Positions 49,924 through 61,532 of a DNA stretch of 64,000 nucleotides are shown piece after piece (within the stretch, counting starts at the first letter, position 1; each line of letters starts with the position of its first letter). Both the position numbers and the translations under genes were made by a program. The DNA lies in contig CM063252.1 of assembly GCA_032158295.1 (NCBI GenBank), positions 12,079,337 to 12,143,336 on the forward strand. The letters run 5' to 3'. Under the pieces are notes generated by a model. The model was not told the origin of the DNA. It made no database searches and saw only the letters and a list, made by a program, of their open reading frames with translations. The DNA comes from Pycnopodia helianthoides (taxonomy: Eukaryota > Echinodermata > Asteroidea > Forcipulatida > Asteriidae).

Positions 49924-50246
49924 AGACCTCGCGATTGTTGACAAACAAACCGCACTTGTTGACACGGACGGCCGAATGTAAGCGAAACATTCAATCGTGT
50001 TAACGGTTGTTTCTGACCAAATTCAACGTTTCTGCCTACTCTCAATTATTAACACAAAGTGCATCACAATGATTGGTTGCTTTGTTTCCGACAAATTCAA
50101 AAGTATTTTTTGAATATTTGTGTAACACTGTTATAAACTGTGACCATTTTTCCTCTTCTTCTTTTGGCTTTGCGTTTGTGGCTTTCCATAGCTTTCCAAC
50201 CTTGGTGGGCAAAAACTGGGGCCGTGGAGTTGTAACAGAAAGGTAT
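49924..50246. mobile_element. MITE-like element, family F3 copy 2
   Basis: Same orientation and order of blocks as the copy at 19107-19419: ACAAACCGC, then CAATCGTGTT, TGATTGGTTGCTTTGTTTCC and TTCCAACCTTGG. The right end AGAAAGGTAT retains the inverted terminal motif, while the left end AGACCTCGCG has mutated. Divergence between the copies points to an old insertion. Non-coding. Confidence 0.7.
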
Positions 50247-51282
50247 AATTATAGTCTTTAGCAATCATCTTGTTCCCCCCCCCCCCCCATCCAATCAAGC
50301 TAATCTGGTAATGTCTTGACACACTGAGGTACCGGAATCAAACATTAAAACAAACTAAAAGTGACACCAACTCTGGTCTAGATAATCTTTTCAAACTAAG
50401 TACATGGCTACAAAAAAACAAACTCAAAGTAAAAACACGGTAAAAGTGATGAGACCAGGACCACGCCCAGGGACCAACTGCCCCGAACAAAGGTAGAACG
50501 GCACCTTTACGTGAATGACTGTATATTACGCCAGACTACAATCCGTAAATAATAGGTACTTCTGAGGAACTTAGAACAATTGAACACAATGTAGAATACA
50601 CAATTACACTGGAACAAAATAAAGATTTACCATATTTTTGTTTACAATATCTCAAGTAATGAAACGGTTATGGGTTGCTCACTATACTGTTCTGCTGCGC
50701 AGAAATACTTTTAATTAAAGTTATTGAAAAATTACAAATAACAAAAGCCAATACAAAACATAAAAAAGTGTCTGCACATGCTATTATCGATAAGTCTTAA
50801 AGAGCGTAATAAAAAATAAACAAAGTATACGGATATACTCTCTGATTTAAAAACTAGAGTGTTGTTGAGGGAGGCTGTCTTCCAGACGAAGATTATTTCC
50901 ATAATGAGATTAACATTTCCATAACCAGACACAGCAGGGTCCCAATTTTCCACACGTTAGATTTGTGACAAAATGGATTGACCGATGCCGGACCATCTTT
51001 AAATACTCACTAAAATTGCTTTTTTGTTTTGTTTTTTTGTCCCCCAGTTCTTCCCTATCACCTCAACTCTAACCTCCCTAGACAACCCCCACTCTTTCCC
51101 GGGATAATTTACAAGCCCTGAGCCTGTATCCCTAACCCCTGCGTATACAAAAGAGCCAATTTTCGGTGCCGCCTCCCCCAGTCTAGAATAAACAGCCCCG
51201 ATCAATTTGAAATTTATCTCGTAATATCAGATCAACAATATTGTGTACCGACCCTCTTATATTCTTAGAGCCGGGAATTTCC
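50247..51282. other. Non-coding stretch, no gene seen
   Basis: A C run of fourteen lies at 50275-50288. The rest is AT-rich with frames under 75 codons. Confidence 0.6.
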
Positions 51283-51360
51283 TAATCTGGACGGCTACCT
51301 TGAGGCTAATTAATCCGAATAAATATATCTGTCATTTCCAATTAAATATATTGGGATTGA
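51283..51360. promoter_or_regulatory. Cluster of homeodomain-type motifs
   Basis: TAATCT (51283), TAATTAATCC (51307-51316, overlapping paired-type TAATTA and OTX-type TAATCC), CAATTAA (51339-51345) and GGGATTGA (51353-51360) fall in under 80 bases. AT-rich DNA yields such cores readily, so this is a candidate only. Confidence 0.22.
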
Positions 51361-52127
51361 TGTGCCAATTTCACTGTTTAGCCTGTGGTAAGTAGATATT
51401 TATATAAATGCGCAACTAGATATTACATATATCAGTGCAATGAAGTTGTGGCTGCATGCCGGAAGCCATACAAAATGAACTATTCTTGGGATATTTTCTT
51501 GGTCGTAATGAAGATTTTTTTTTACAATCGTCTTGAAGTTTTTTTTTTCACGAGTTCCTCCAACCTGAACATTGTAGATGCTTCGTGGTTGCGATCTGCG
51601 CACGCTGTGTCCAACCTGAAATACTAATTACTCCCGCACTGTCAAATATTAACCCACCGATTTCTAATGCCAGCGTCAGTGGTGGTTACGACCGCCATAC
51701 CCCTAACGAACTTCCTCTCCAATTTAACCAAATATTACATCTCATTAACCACAAATGGCTGTCTAGAATCCACTCAACACAAATCACCCAACACGAGAGT
51801 CTTTGGCGATTTCAAAACGGGAAATTTCGTCTCAACAGACGGAAAGAAACAGAGATATAAGCCACACGGAAACGACCGCCGGCTATTTTGGCGAGGCTCC
51901 CCCGAGTGCAACAGTGCCACATGGGTTATCCGTCAAGTTGGTGGCAGACAACCGTGAAAGAGAAATGACGGGGGCCGCGTCTAACCGTTGTATAACGCGG
52001 TCCGCACTTAAGGCGTGTATACTACGGCAACACCGAACCCGACTCGTAGTCTCTCACTCGGGTTCATCATTAACCCACTCGCTCTGCTGATCCCCCGCTT
52101 TGTTTTGTCTCGAAAACCTCAAATCAG

Positions 52128-52343
52128 ACACAGCTTTATCCCCTTCTTTACGGAGTGATCGCCATCAGTTTCGTTGATGTGAATCTCTCTTCGCTGAGCG
52201 TGGATATCGTGGGCACGGCAGGAACCACCTCCTCGCTCATTACACTAAACAAACTGGAGCAGATGAGGTACGAGGAGAAGCAGACCTCGTCATCCATCAT
52301 GACGGGCTTTTCGTTATTCACCCCAGTTGGTTCCACCCCGTAA
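52128..52343 (+). CDS. Possible terminal exon, protein unknown
   Basis: After an acceptor-like TCAAATCAG (ending 52127) a frame stays open for about 71 codons to a TAA at 52341-52343. From 52155, GC at codon positions 1, 2 and 3 is 27, 28 and 44 out of 62. This is the strongest three-base periodicity I found in the window. The encoded segment contains YGVIAISFVDVNLSSLSVDI, then LNKLEQMRYEEKQ, then a Ser/Thr/Gly-rich C-terminus. I recognise no family. A frame on the opposite strand (52148-52336) shares the same wobble positions, so the strand is uncertain. That frame lacks a nearby acceptor or ATG, which favours plus. An AATAAA lies at 52682-52687. No upstream exon was identified. Confidence 0.27.
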   Translation, partial: TQLYPLLYGVIAISFVDVNLSSLSVDIVGTAGTTSSLITLNKLEQMRYEEKQTSSSIMTGFSLFTPVGSTP

Positions 52344-52631
52344 TGGATGGGTTAGGCCTTCATCCTAATATTCATAGTTATTATCGTAATCTCTGAGACT
52401 TATCACCACGAGTTTTCCATTGAAAACATGTAGATGGGTCGGTTGGTTTTTTTCTTTTTGAACTTTTGTATCTGATTGACATGAATTCAATGATGATCTA
52501 TTTTCATCTCTCGATTCAGATGAAGGCCGATAGAGTTAACTTCGCCCAAGAACAGCAATACTATGATCACAATATAACTCACCCAGCTCTTTTGGGGGAT
52601 TTGCCTTTTTCGCTCAGCCCCATGATTGTAT

Positions 52632-53250
52632 CATCCAATAACCCCTGCACTTAGAGACAACCTGTTTGGATGATTTGTTTAAATAAACACATAGATAGTT
52701 TTATTGGTCTGAAATAGATTGCTGTTGCATATTTCACAATAAGAAACACAAATACACAGCTTCAAAACTGGGATGTCCCAAACCGTAGAGTGGAACCATG
52801 TTGCATGTCTATAGACCCAATAAAGTACCTTCATGTGTGGTTTGTGTATTTTATTTATTACTATGAAAAAAAATTAACAGCGTGTTTTGCTTGACATTTG
52901 TTATAAGAATTCGTTTCGATCAATAGGATAACCCCCTGCACTATGCGCAAAGAATAGTCTAATAACTTGCGTGAATGATTTTTTTAAAGCACATAGATAG
53001 TTTATTGGTCTGAAATAGGATGGCTGCTCCATATTTTGACAATAAGAAACTAGTACACAGCTTCAAAACGGGACGTCCCAAACCGTAGAGTGGAACCATG
53101 TTGCATTTGTATAGACCCAATAAAGTACGTTCATGTGTAGTTTTGGCTTAGGCCTATATTGTATTTATTACTATGAACAAACGTGTTTTGCTTTGACATT
53201 TTTTATAAGAATTCGTTTGACACTTTTTTATAAGAATTCGTTCAATCAAT
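52632..53250. repeat. Tandem duplication, unit about 290 bp
   Basis: Copy 1 (52632-52918) and copy 2 (52919 to about 53226) share ACCCCTGCAC near the start. They also share ACATAGATAG, TTATTGGTCTGAAATAG, CCCAAACCGTAGAGTGGAAC, AGACCCAATAAAGTAC and ATAAGAATTCGTT, in the same order and spacing. Copy 2 carries an insertion (GGCTTAGGCCTATATTG) and a partial third end (ATAAGAATTCGTTCAATCAA) follows to about 53250. Moderate divergence implies an old duplication. Non-coding. Confidence 0.85.
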
Positions 53251-56200
53251 GGGAACTAGGTCCTGGGCAACTAAGAATACCAAGCCGAAGTGAGACTAAG
53301 TAAAAAAACGAAAGCCCTAAAGTTTCAGTCAAGTTTGGATTTCAATATATAAAAAATATATAAATATAGCCTATATATATATATATATTAGCTCGTTTTT
53401 TTTATATTACATGGAAAAAGAGTAGATATTGTTCTGGCAATACAGTGTGACGTTGACTGCTTTGAGCAATCTGACTTCAGAAGTAACGAATTGGTTCGTG
53501 GCAGTACAACATTGCTCTGGCGTACCCGAAATCCCAGAGCGGTTCGGCAAACTCAAGGCGACGTTAATTTGGACAAAAAAGTACAGTACGTGTCACAATC
53601 AAACGCAATGCACGCTTTAAAATGAAAAAAGGGTCGCCTCGATGAGCGTGGATTTCACTCGTTCCCCATACAGTGTATTACCGGTAATTCATTTCATTTC
53701 GACGCGAATAAATAACTAGTTCCACATTCACCCTATCGCATTGATTTCCCGAATAAATAACTAATAACAAAATATGGAACAAACCAGCTCGACTCACTCA
53801 TCAGGCTGGCCAACGGTTTCGGAAAAGACGACAGACCCCCCAAAATGACGTGTAACGGACTAACTTTTCTACTGTGTGGTGATTTAGGAACTAGTTCAAA
53901 CGATTCACTGTTGCGCCCATGCACAAACTCGCACCAGACTATCAAACCGTGTACAAAGTCTTAGGTTTGCCTTTCCATATCGTTTGGTATTTTTTGCCAA
54001 CGAAAGCTGCAAATAAAAAAGGTAAAAGGTAAGGGGGAAGTATTACAACTGTAAACCTGATCTTCCAAACCTAATGCAGGAAACCCGACTTTTACATTAG
54101 TCACAACATCGTGGACAGAGTTGGGTATTGGTTTCGTGCGAGTCCCTGTGGAATTCATTACGATTGAGTCACCCAGTCTTTACGTAGTCTCATTACAAGG
54201 CTGCGTATACCAGTAATCACGAGTGTGTTTCTTGCATTTGTTACCGTTCCGTGCGTGCGCACGTTTTAGCCTGACTTATCACGGCCGGGATGCGTTTCGG
54301 CTCGGATCGGAACGTGAGGAAACCCCCTAAACTTCTGTCATCCCTGCACTATATGCCGGTGAGTACCGGTTTCAATGTGTACATTGTTTTGATTACGGGT
54401 ACATAATGACTTGTAGACTATCTCACAGGCGAGTTAGGAACTTCTACTATAGTCACGTCCGTTGTTCCTCTTGGAAGTGAGCGCGAACTCTGAGATAACG
54501 TCGCCGGTCATAGACCGCCGTGTAACGGCCCCGAAGCACGGACCCCCGTACACAGGTGAACTTTTTTCCCCCCTCTGCTCTTGTTTTCCTCGTCTCTGCC
54601 ATTTCAACGGATTTGGTGGCCTGGGTTTGATGAACAAACGAATGTGTTGCGTGGACACGACGGAAGGGTCCCCTTAACTTCGTCAAATGTGTCCGAGGCA
54701 CGTTTCGGTGACGAAGTGTAAGAGATAGATTGCTACACTTGTTATAAACTGAATAACTTGAGACCCTGCGATGTCAGGCGTACTTTTTTTTGCCTTCGCT
54801 GACAGAGTGCAGTTTTCATTTAGTTACGACACTGCTCATTCACTGCGGTCATTGTTAGCGGCTAGTATTTCTTCGCGTCGCGCATGGTTGTAATTCCGGA
54901 GTGTAGAGTACATACGGTGCTTGCGTTGTCCGTCTGCAATCACAACAGACCGTAATAACTAGGCCCTATATAACATGCTTGTCTTTTTTTGTGCCGTGTG
55001 AATGAGAATAACTACAACTCGATTCAGGTGTGCACTTTACAAACCTCCTCCGTTCTAATTGAAGTGTGTTTTATATTGTTTATAATCAGTCTGCAGATGT
55101 GTTTATCGACGTCGACTCTTCTTTGTCAAACAGCAGTAATTATATGGCAATAGATTGCTTTCTTGTAATTGAAATTGTTGATGAAGAGTTACTTGTTTGA
55201 AGGCGTATGTAATATTTGTTTGAAGGCGTATGTAATATTGGGATGTAAGCAATGCCATTTTAAACATGGAACACCGGGCCTTATACGGAGTTTGTTAATT
55301 TGTATAGGCCTATCTTTCCAATCAAAGGAGTAATATAATTATTTAAAAAAAATAAAAATCATTGGAATTGGTTAAAGTAAAAGATAATATCATGAACTTC
55401 GTCTTTGATATGATGATCTACATTGTGTGGTTTCACTCAGGATTCTACAACTTTTTCTTTTTTTTAAGTCTGAATGCAACAGATTCTTGTAACGAGCACT
55501 CGCATCACGTCTCACCCTCGTACTCAGGGGGGATAGGTGACAAATTCACTAACAACTTCACACTCGTTCGGACCCGCAGGGCACGATGCGCGCCTGACAG
55601 CACTGCATCAAATTTGAGTCCACCGAACAATGGCGCATTTTTCGAGGCTGCGTGCTTCGGATTCAGATTGCAGATTGCCCCGTTCCCCGAACACATTTGG
55701 CTCTTTTTTTCTCTTCTTTTTACTTCACAAGAATCAAATTGGTCGAAAATTACATCCATTGAAGGAAAAAAGGGTGAACTTTTGACCTCCGTAATTTTCT
55801 CAACCATCAAGCTGGGACATTGGGGCGAGGATTCGGCGTCGGGCTTCGGGAGTAAAGCTTGCGGAGGGGGGAAGGGGGGCGAAAAAACGCGGTCTTTTCT
55901 TATCCGAACTGCAGGCGGTTTTGAATAACATGGAAAAACACAATGGGAATCCGTAGGGTACACAAACGGAGGGCGGCGGAAGATATCCGAACCGGGCTGG
56001 GACAGCCTGGACCGGACCGGCCCTGAATGGTGCTTTGATGGGAATTCAAAAGCGTTCGGTGGTTTGCCGTTCCTAAGATCGTGTTTGTGTATTTATATCA
56101 CATCTTAAAAAAGTGACTATATCAGTGGTAGGTGGAAGTTTCGGTGGCCCTCGTCAACCAATTGCTGAGGTCCGATCGGACGCCATTTAAGTACGTGCTA

Positions 56201-56689
56201 ACATGTGTATTGTTCACACGGTCGCTTTGGTCCAACACACTTTCAAAATATGTCCTATTTTTGCTGTTGTTAACTAATAAACACTATCCATTATTTGCCT
56301 CAGTCTAAAGAGTGCAAGTGACATTTCGAAATCAAATCCTGTTTAAGGAGTTACAAGAGCGCTATACCAGGGTGCCAACATTATCAAACTGATTTTGCCA
56401 AGTCGACTTTTTTATGAATTAAAATGCCGTGATAAGTTATTTCGCCAAGAAGACAAAACTGAAAGTGACCGTCTTAGTTTTCATAAGTGTCTCATTATTA
56501 TGGCTGAGTGGCGATAAAGATGCAGTCTCGAGATCCGTACCTATTTGGTATACAATCGGTACTGGTAAAAAATAATTTTCTTTCATAGCTGTTTTTTCGT
56601 TTGAAATTGTTAAAAAGAGAATAGATTTAGCTGTTGCAAACTGCTACTAACACAAAAGGAACTATGACATAAATGCAACAAATAGTAAA
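53251..56689. other. Non-coding stretch, no gene seen
   Basis: A TA run lies at 53371-53388. Open frames at 55362-55928 (plus, 188 codons) and 55505-55963 (minus, 152 codons) overlap in a GC-richer segment. They lack domains, and the plus frame begins in AT-rich DNA, so I read them as chance within a possible conserved island (55500-55990). Confidence 0.5.
55193..55238. repeat. Perfect two-copy tandem duplication, 23-bp unit
   Basis: Two identical units starting TTGTTTGAAGGCG and ending TATGTAATAT. Perfect identity suggests a recent replication-slippage event. Confidence 0.9.
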
Positions 56690-56770
56690 CGGCTTGACGT
56701 TTCGACCCGAGCACAGTCTTTCTCGAAGGCTTTCATTTAGTATCAGAGAAAGACTCGGCAGTCTATTAAC
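56690..56770. repeat. Foldback repeat fragment
   Basis: GACGTTTCGACCCGAGCACA is followed by GTCTTTCTCGAAGGC and, 20 bases on, by the inverse GAGAAAGACTCGGCAG. The passage resembles a dispersed 'gtttcgacc...gtctttctc' repeat that I associate with echinoderm genomes. Only one copy is in this window. Confidence 0.5.
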
Positions 56771-59700
56771 AATTTGTTGCCTTTTTGTTTGAAAATAAAT
56801 GATAAGCAATTAGGGTTTTTTCGGTTTTTGAGTGGCCCTAATAAATCCTCTATAGTTGTTTGTTTGTTAAACAAAATGGTTAACAGAAAACTGAGAGTTG
56901 ATGATTTTTGAGTGGTCATCTATTATAAATAAGACCAACAAAAAAGAGAGAGAGAAAAATAAACCCGTAACGTAACAGTTCATTGAACGTCATGACGGGA
57001 CCGCTAAAAAAAAAAAGCACACTAATTCAACTCGACAGTATAATGATTCCGGACATGGTGTTGGAAATCCTCTAACTGGAGCAGACGGTTTACAATATTT
57101 GGAGAATGCTTTCGGTTTAGATTGTGACTGGCAGCCGTCATCGCGAAGCCCCCCAGCGCCGGATTAAAATTTCCATCTCTGTCATCTTCCATAACTGCCC
57201 CTGTCGAATGCAGCCAGCCATGTGTTTGAAACCTGATTTCTTCTTTTTTCTGATGTTCCGGCATCGCCGGGCGAAATGGAATCATCGGTAAGCGCCTGAA
57301 GACCGAACGAAATCCCTCGCCAGACCTCATTTGTGGGGGGCTCGGGCAGATTCGAATCGACGTGATCTAAACGGACGATGTTATCCCATTGCTGGGCATC
57401 ATTAGATAGAACCACAGGTTCCCGACCTCGGTATAAGTTGACGCACATTCGTAGGGGGAAAAAAAACGCGCGATTAAAAGTTTGTTCAAATTGGTATAGC
57501 AATTCAAGTGATTGAGTTTCTATGCAAGTTGTATCTACAGTTACAAGCCCAAGTTCCCCCATACACAGCAGTCCCGAAAGCGTGAAGTCAAATGTAGCTG
57601 ATGTCGTGTCAAGGGACCATTTTTCGCCGGTAACCCGAGCCAAATCCTCAATCAAATTCAATCAAATTAATTTGGTTTGCGCGGCTCGTATACGATGTCG
57701 GGATCATTAGGTGACGAGCCTGTTGTGCGAGTCTTCCAGCACGGAGAGGGGGTTCGACCCTCCTCTAAACGCAGGTTAACAGCGGGCCCCGGCGATCACC
57801 GATTGTTGCCATGTTTGGTCTGACGGCACGAACTGGCGTAACCGGAACGGGTCGCTCCCCTCGCGGGCAGATGAAGCACAGGAGCCCGGTAACACCCTCC
57901 CCGGGACCGGCTGCTTTTATTACGCTGGCATCCAGTCGCGTTTAAACATGGAGTTCCATGAGCTCTCTTCATTATCCGAGCCCTCATACATGCAACGTAA
58001 CCGGATACCCTATTTCGCTAAACGTACTCGACAACTCTGTCAGTTTTCACACAGCAATGTCGTGTCGGAAGTATTGGGTATAAATACGGACTGTCCCTAG
58101 GTGAATATACAGCAACACTCTTCACTGATAGGCTACGTGATGTATTAGTTGTTGATCTCCAAATATCCCCTGCATTAATATGATTAGAGTGGACACTTTT
58201 GCCCTTTTTCTTGTTCCCCTGGGAAGGGTGAATGATCCACCGAACAAGTTCCTACATGGTGCACGACACGCATTACACATGTTCATTTTACGTAATGCGT
58301 ATTTATTGGGACACCTTACACCTCAAATCCATCCAGTCTTGTTAGATTCAACACTTTTTCGCTCCCTTTTTTCCGATGGGTGCCTATTTCCTTAATTAGA
58401 TTTTTTTTATTTTTTGCTTAAACGAATGTTTTGGGAGACGTGTGGGAGAGTTTACTGCACTTTAGACCCATTGGACGTCAACGAGATGTTTTTTTTATTA
58501 TTTGGACAACTAACCATTTTGTTGTACAGTACAGCTGTGACATTTTCAAAGTTTGTTGCAAATGTTTACACTTTGTCTCGTCGCTCGTCGTTGGTTGTGC
58601 TTTGTTTACTTTCGTTTAGCGTACGAATTACAGTGTCTTTCAGATGTAGAAACTTGGCAATTTCTAGAAGTGTACATTCATAACAATTGATAAATACAGA
58701 CGGCACAATCTAATCACAACATTTGTAAAGTACTTGCGTATGTTATAAGATCCGTCTCCTTGTGAGTATATTTTATTCTATTTGGGAAAACGGTCGTTGT
58801 GTGTAATACTTTTGATATTGAAACCTCACTTGTGTTACCTCAGACTAGTGTTTGATATCACAAGGGCAACTCAGTGGCTTTTTAACATTCAGCTACTGAT
58901 GTATTGTATACGTGTGTTGTATCACAATAATGAATAGTAGTTTTTATCATACCAAAACAGGACACTCATGACCCCCCCCCCCCTCTGACGTCAGTTGTGT
59001 TCCAATAAGTTTGAAAAGGAGATACACCAGGGGCCAATTTCATGGCTCTGCTTAACGCGAAATGATGTGCTTACGGCCTATAGAACTTGACCAATATGTT
59101 TTACAGGGCACCTTACAGATGCACTCAGTAACGAGCAATTGAATTCTGTAAATTTTTTAAGTGATACATCAATTTTAAATAATGATAACTTATACTTTGA
59201 TAGTTTCTTCCCGGGAAAAAAAACCTCTCATCAAACATCCTCTTGACTGTCCAAAATCCAGTGCTTTCCACACCCTATTAATAACAGTTGGCACTTATCT
59301 CTTTTGTCTGTTATCGCCAAAGATAATCGCGTTTTTCACCCGCTAGAAGTACCCACTCCTCATGCCGGGACGCACTAAAGGCTGGAGTACCAGTATCGTC
59401 CAAATCTCGTTAGGGGGAGTTTAATTTTGATTAATTCAAAAAGTCAGACATTATTAAGAGCGTGTCTTCGGGTAACCCGTAGCATCAAGTTCAGATATTA
59501 AGTGGTATATACTTATGCTTATTAATATAATCAGAGTTAATGAGTGCTTTTTGCTCGTCGTCAGGGGAGAAAAAGAACTCGCCGATGCATAGCGCGGGAG
59601 TCGACACATGCGATTGTAATATGTCACGGACTGTAAACTCGCCCATTCATTAATCAACGCCATTTGCCTCCATTTTTTTTGTTTTTGTTTCCTTCTTACT

Positions 59701-59853
59701 TTAGCGCCATTAATATTGCATGATAACTGATAATAGCCTCCGTGCCGGGTCTCTTTTGACGTGTAGGAAAATGTGTCAAAATACACACAGATACTTATCC
59801 TATTATAAATGTAAATAGGATTCCTTCGGAAGATCTGACAAAAATGTACAATG
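56771..59853. other. Non-coding stretch, no gene seen
   Basis: The GC-richer segment 57020-57980 holds a minus-strand frame of 159 codons (57182-57661). It has a protein-like composition but no ATG near its start, a stop just upstream, no wobble bias and no recognisable domain. A C run lies at 58972-58983 and a CRE palindrome TGACGTCA at 58986-58993. Confidence 0.5.
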
Positions 59854-60052
59854 ATTTGGGGTTTAGCAAAGACAAAATGGCTATAGAGCGGGATTTGAAC
59901 CAACGACCTTCGGATTAATTCTACCAACTGAGCTATATCTAGCCCTATGTTGGCGGTCTCCTATATATGTCATATCTTTGTTCGGGGTGCCAGCCGTACA
60001 ACCGTTAACTGCCGTGTCACCAAGGATCACACCCGAGTTTAAGACCCCAAAT
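59854..60052 (-). mobile_element. tRNA-derived element with terminal inverted repeats
   Basis: Read on the minus strand, it contains an A-box-like TAGCTCAGTTGG (59935-59924) and a B-box-like GGTTCAAATCC (59901-59891). The tail is TTTGTCTTTGCTAAACCCC. The ends are exact nine-base inverted repeats: ATTTGGGGT at 59854-59862 and ACCCCAAAT at 60044-60052. The part before the tRNA-like head includes CACCCCGAACAAAG and GGAGACCGCCAACATAGGGC. A shortened relative lies at 5239-5342. A SINE should not have inverted ends, so this may be a MITE that contains a tRNA-like internal promoter. No enzyme is encoded. Confidence 0.68.
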
Positions 60053-61172
60053 TATTTCAAACTTACACAGTCAGTTTCCCTTGTGGTTTGTATTACTTGA
60101 CAAAAATAATTTACAATGGATACAGTTACATTTAGATGTTGGGGTCTCTTCACGTTTGTGTTTTGTGCGAATTTTTATTGTATATTTTTTTTCTTGGCAA
60201 GTAACCGGTGGCTTGTTATTGTGAGTTGAATCTATGGACACAGGGTCCAGCTGCATGAAGAATGATGATGAAGCTTCATTTAAAATGTGGCGCACTCTTG
60301 TTGGGAATTCGCCCCCACTCAAAGATCCACGCAACGCGATTTTTTGATGAACTCACCTCATTGCTGATCACGTTCACGTCCTGCGCCGGTGGCTCGGTCG
60401 CTCTGCGGAGAGAGGTCTCGATCTCGCGACGACTGGTGTTAAGGAAGAGTTTCGTATAGTCACCGTAAATAAATGACGTCTCGGCCTTGTCTGTTTGATT
60501 ATTTCCGATCGGTGGGATCGTGGTGGGATGCAGAGAGGTGTTTCGTGGAATCTTGAACTGACCTTTTAGACACTGTTTTTAATCCTCCATATGGTGTTGG
60601 TTGGTGGGAGACGGTGATGGTTCTCTCTCGGCGGTGTCCCACAGTTTCAAGGGCTTAGTGTTTGGATAGAACATCGTGAACGCTCGAAAGTTACCCTTGA
60701 TTTTTAATGCATACATGTAGGCATTTTTGGACGTGAATTCAACCAAGCAATGTGTACCGATGACACAAATACGTTTTACTTTATATTGAATAATATTTCA
60801 ACATAAGAGCTACATCTATAAATTTTTGAGAAAAAGCAAAACAAAATGAGAGAAACCATGTAACAGATAGAGGTAGTCATCTACTTGTGTGGATGGGCGC
60901 CTTGACTACTGGGTAAAACTGTCCTAGCTTGTAGTAAACCTGTTGAGCGCCGATTTGGCTGCCGGTGCTGCATACTCCAAAGGAGTTGGGATGGTTTCAG
61001 TAATGCTCGTGGCCCGATGAACTTGGTAATTATCTTGTTGAGGGTGGGGAGCTGAATGGAGTGACAAATGAGCATAATAGACGCACATTATAATAAATGT
61101 CACATAGAAGGCACTGAATTCAGTAGGAAAATGGATCCAAAGTCAAAACAAAGTGTCGCAAAAGTACATCAT
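60053..61172. other. Non-coding stretch, no gene seen
   Basis: AT-rich to 60260, then a GC-richer segment (60260-60660) without recognisable coding sequence, then AT-rich again up to the minisatellite. Confidence 0.6.
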
Positions 61173-61532
61173 ACATGAGGTTGCTCACACCAACATGAGG
61201 TAGCTCACATCAGACATGAGGTAGCTCACATCAGACATGAGGTAGCTCACATCAGACATGAGGTAGCTCACATCAGACATGAGGTAGCTCACATCAGACA
61301 TGAGGTAGCTCACATCAGACATGAGGTAGCTCACATCAGACATGAGGTGTAGCTCACATCAGACACGAGGTAGTTCACATCAGACATGAGGTAGCTCACA
61401 TCAGACATGAGGTAGCTCACATCAGACATGAGGTAGCTCACATCAGACATGAGGTGTAGCTCCCATCAGACATGAGTTAGCTCACATCAGATATGAGTTA
61501 GCTCACATCAGATATGAGTTAGCTCACATCAG
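61173..61532. repeat. Minisatellite, 21-bp unit, 17 copies
   Basis: Units begin ACATGAGGTAG and end CTCACATCAG. The first is 20 bp and two (starting 61340 and 61447) carry a two-base GT insertion. The last three change to GAGTTAG, and two of those start ATATGAG. Middle units are identical, so the array has been recently homogenised while its right edge has decayed. One plus frame is open through a unit (His-Glu-Val-Ala-His-Ile-Arg), but the 23-bp units break it, so it is not coding. The GAGGTAG core recalls the let-7 seed only by coincidence. Confidence 0.95.

Noticed and set aside
55362..55963. Overlapping frames of 188 (plus) and 152 (minus) codons
   Set aside because: They lie in GC-richer DNA with few stops on both strands. 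The plus frame begins in AT-rich sequence, and neither contains a known motif.
57182..57661. Minus-strand frame of 159 codons with protein-like composition
   Set aside because: A stop lies directly upstream, there is no ATG near the start, no wobble GC bias and no recognisable family. It could still be an exon, but nothing positive supports it.
59887..59946. tRNA gene on the minus strand
   Set aside because: The anticodon region is too short, and the segment sits inside a larger repeat with inverted ends.
61173..61532. CRISPR array or let-7 cluster
   Set aside because: Direct 21-bp repeats have no spacers, so it is not a CRISPR array. The GAGGTAG resemblance to let-7 stops after the seed and there is no hairpin.
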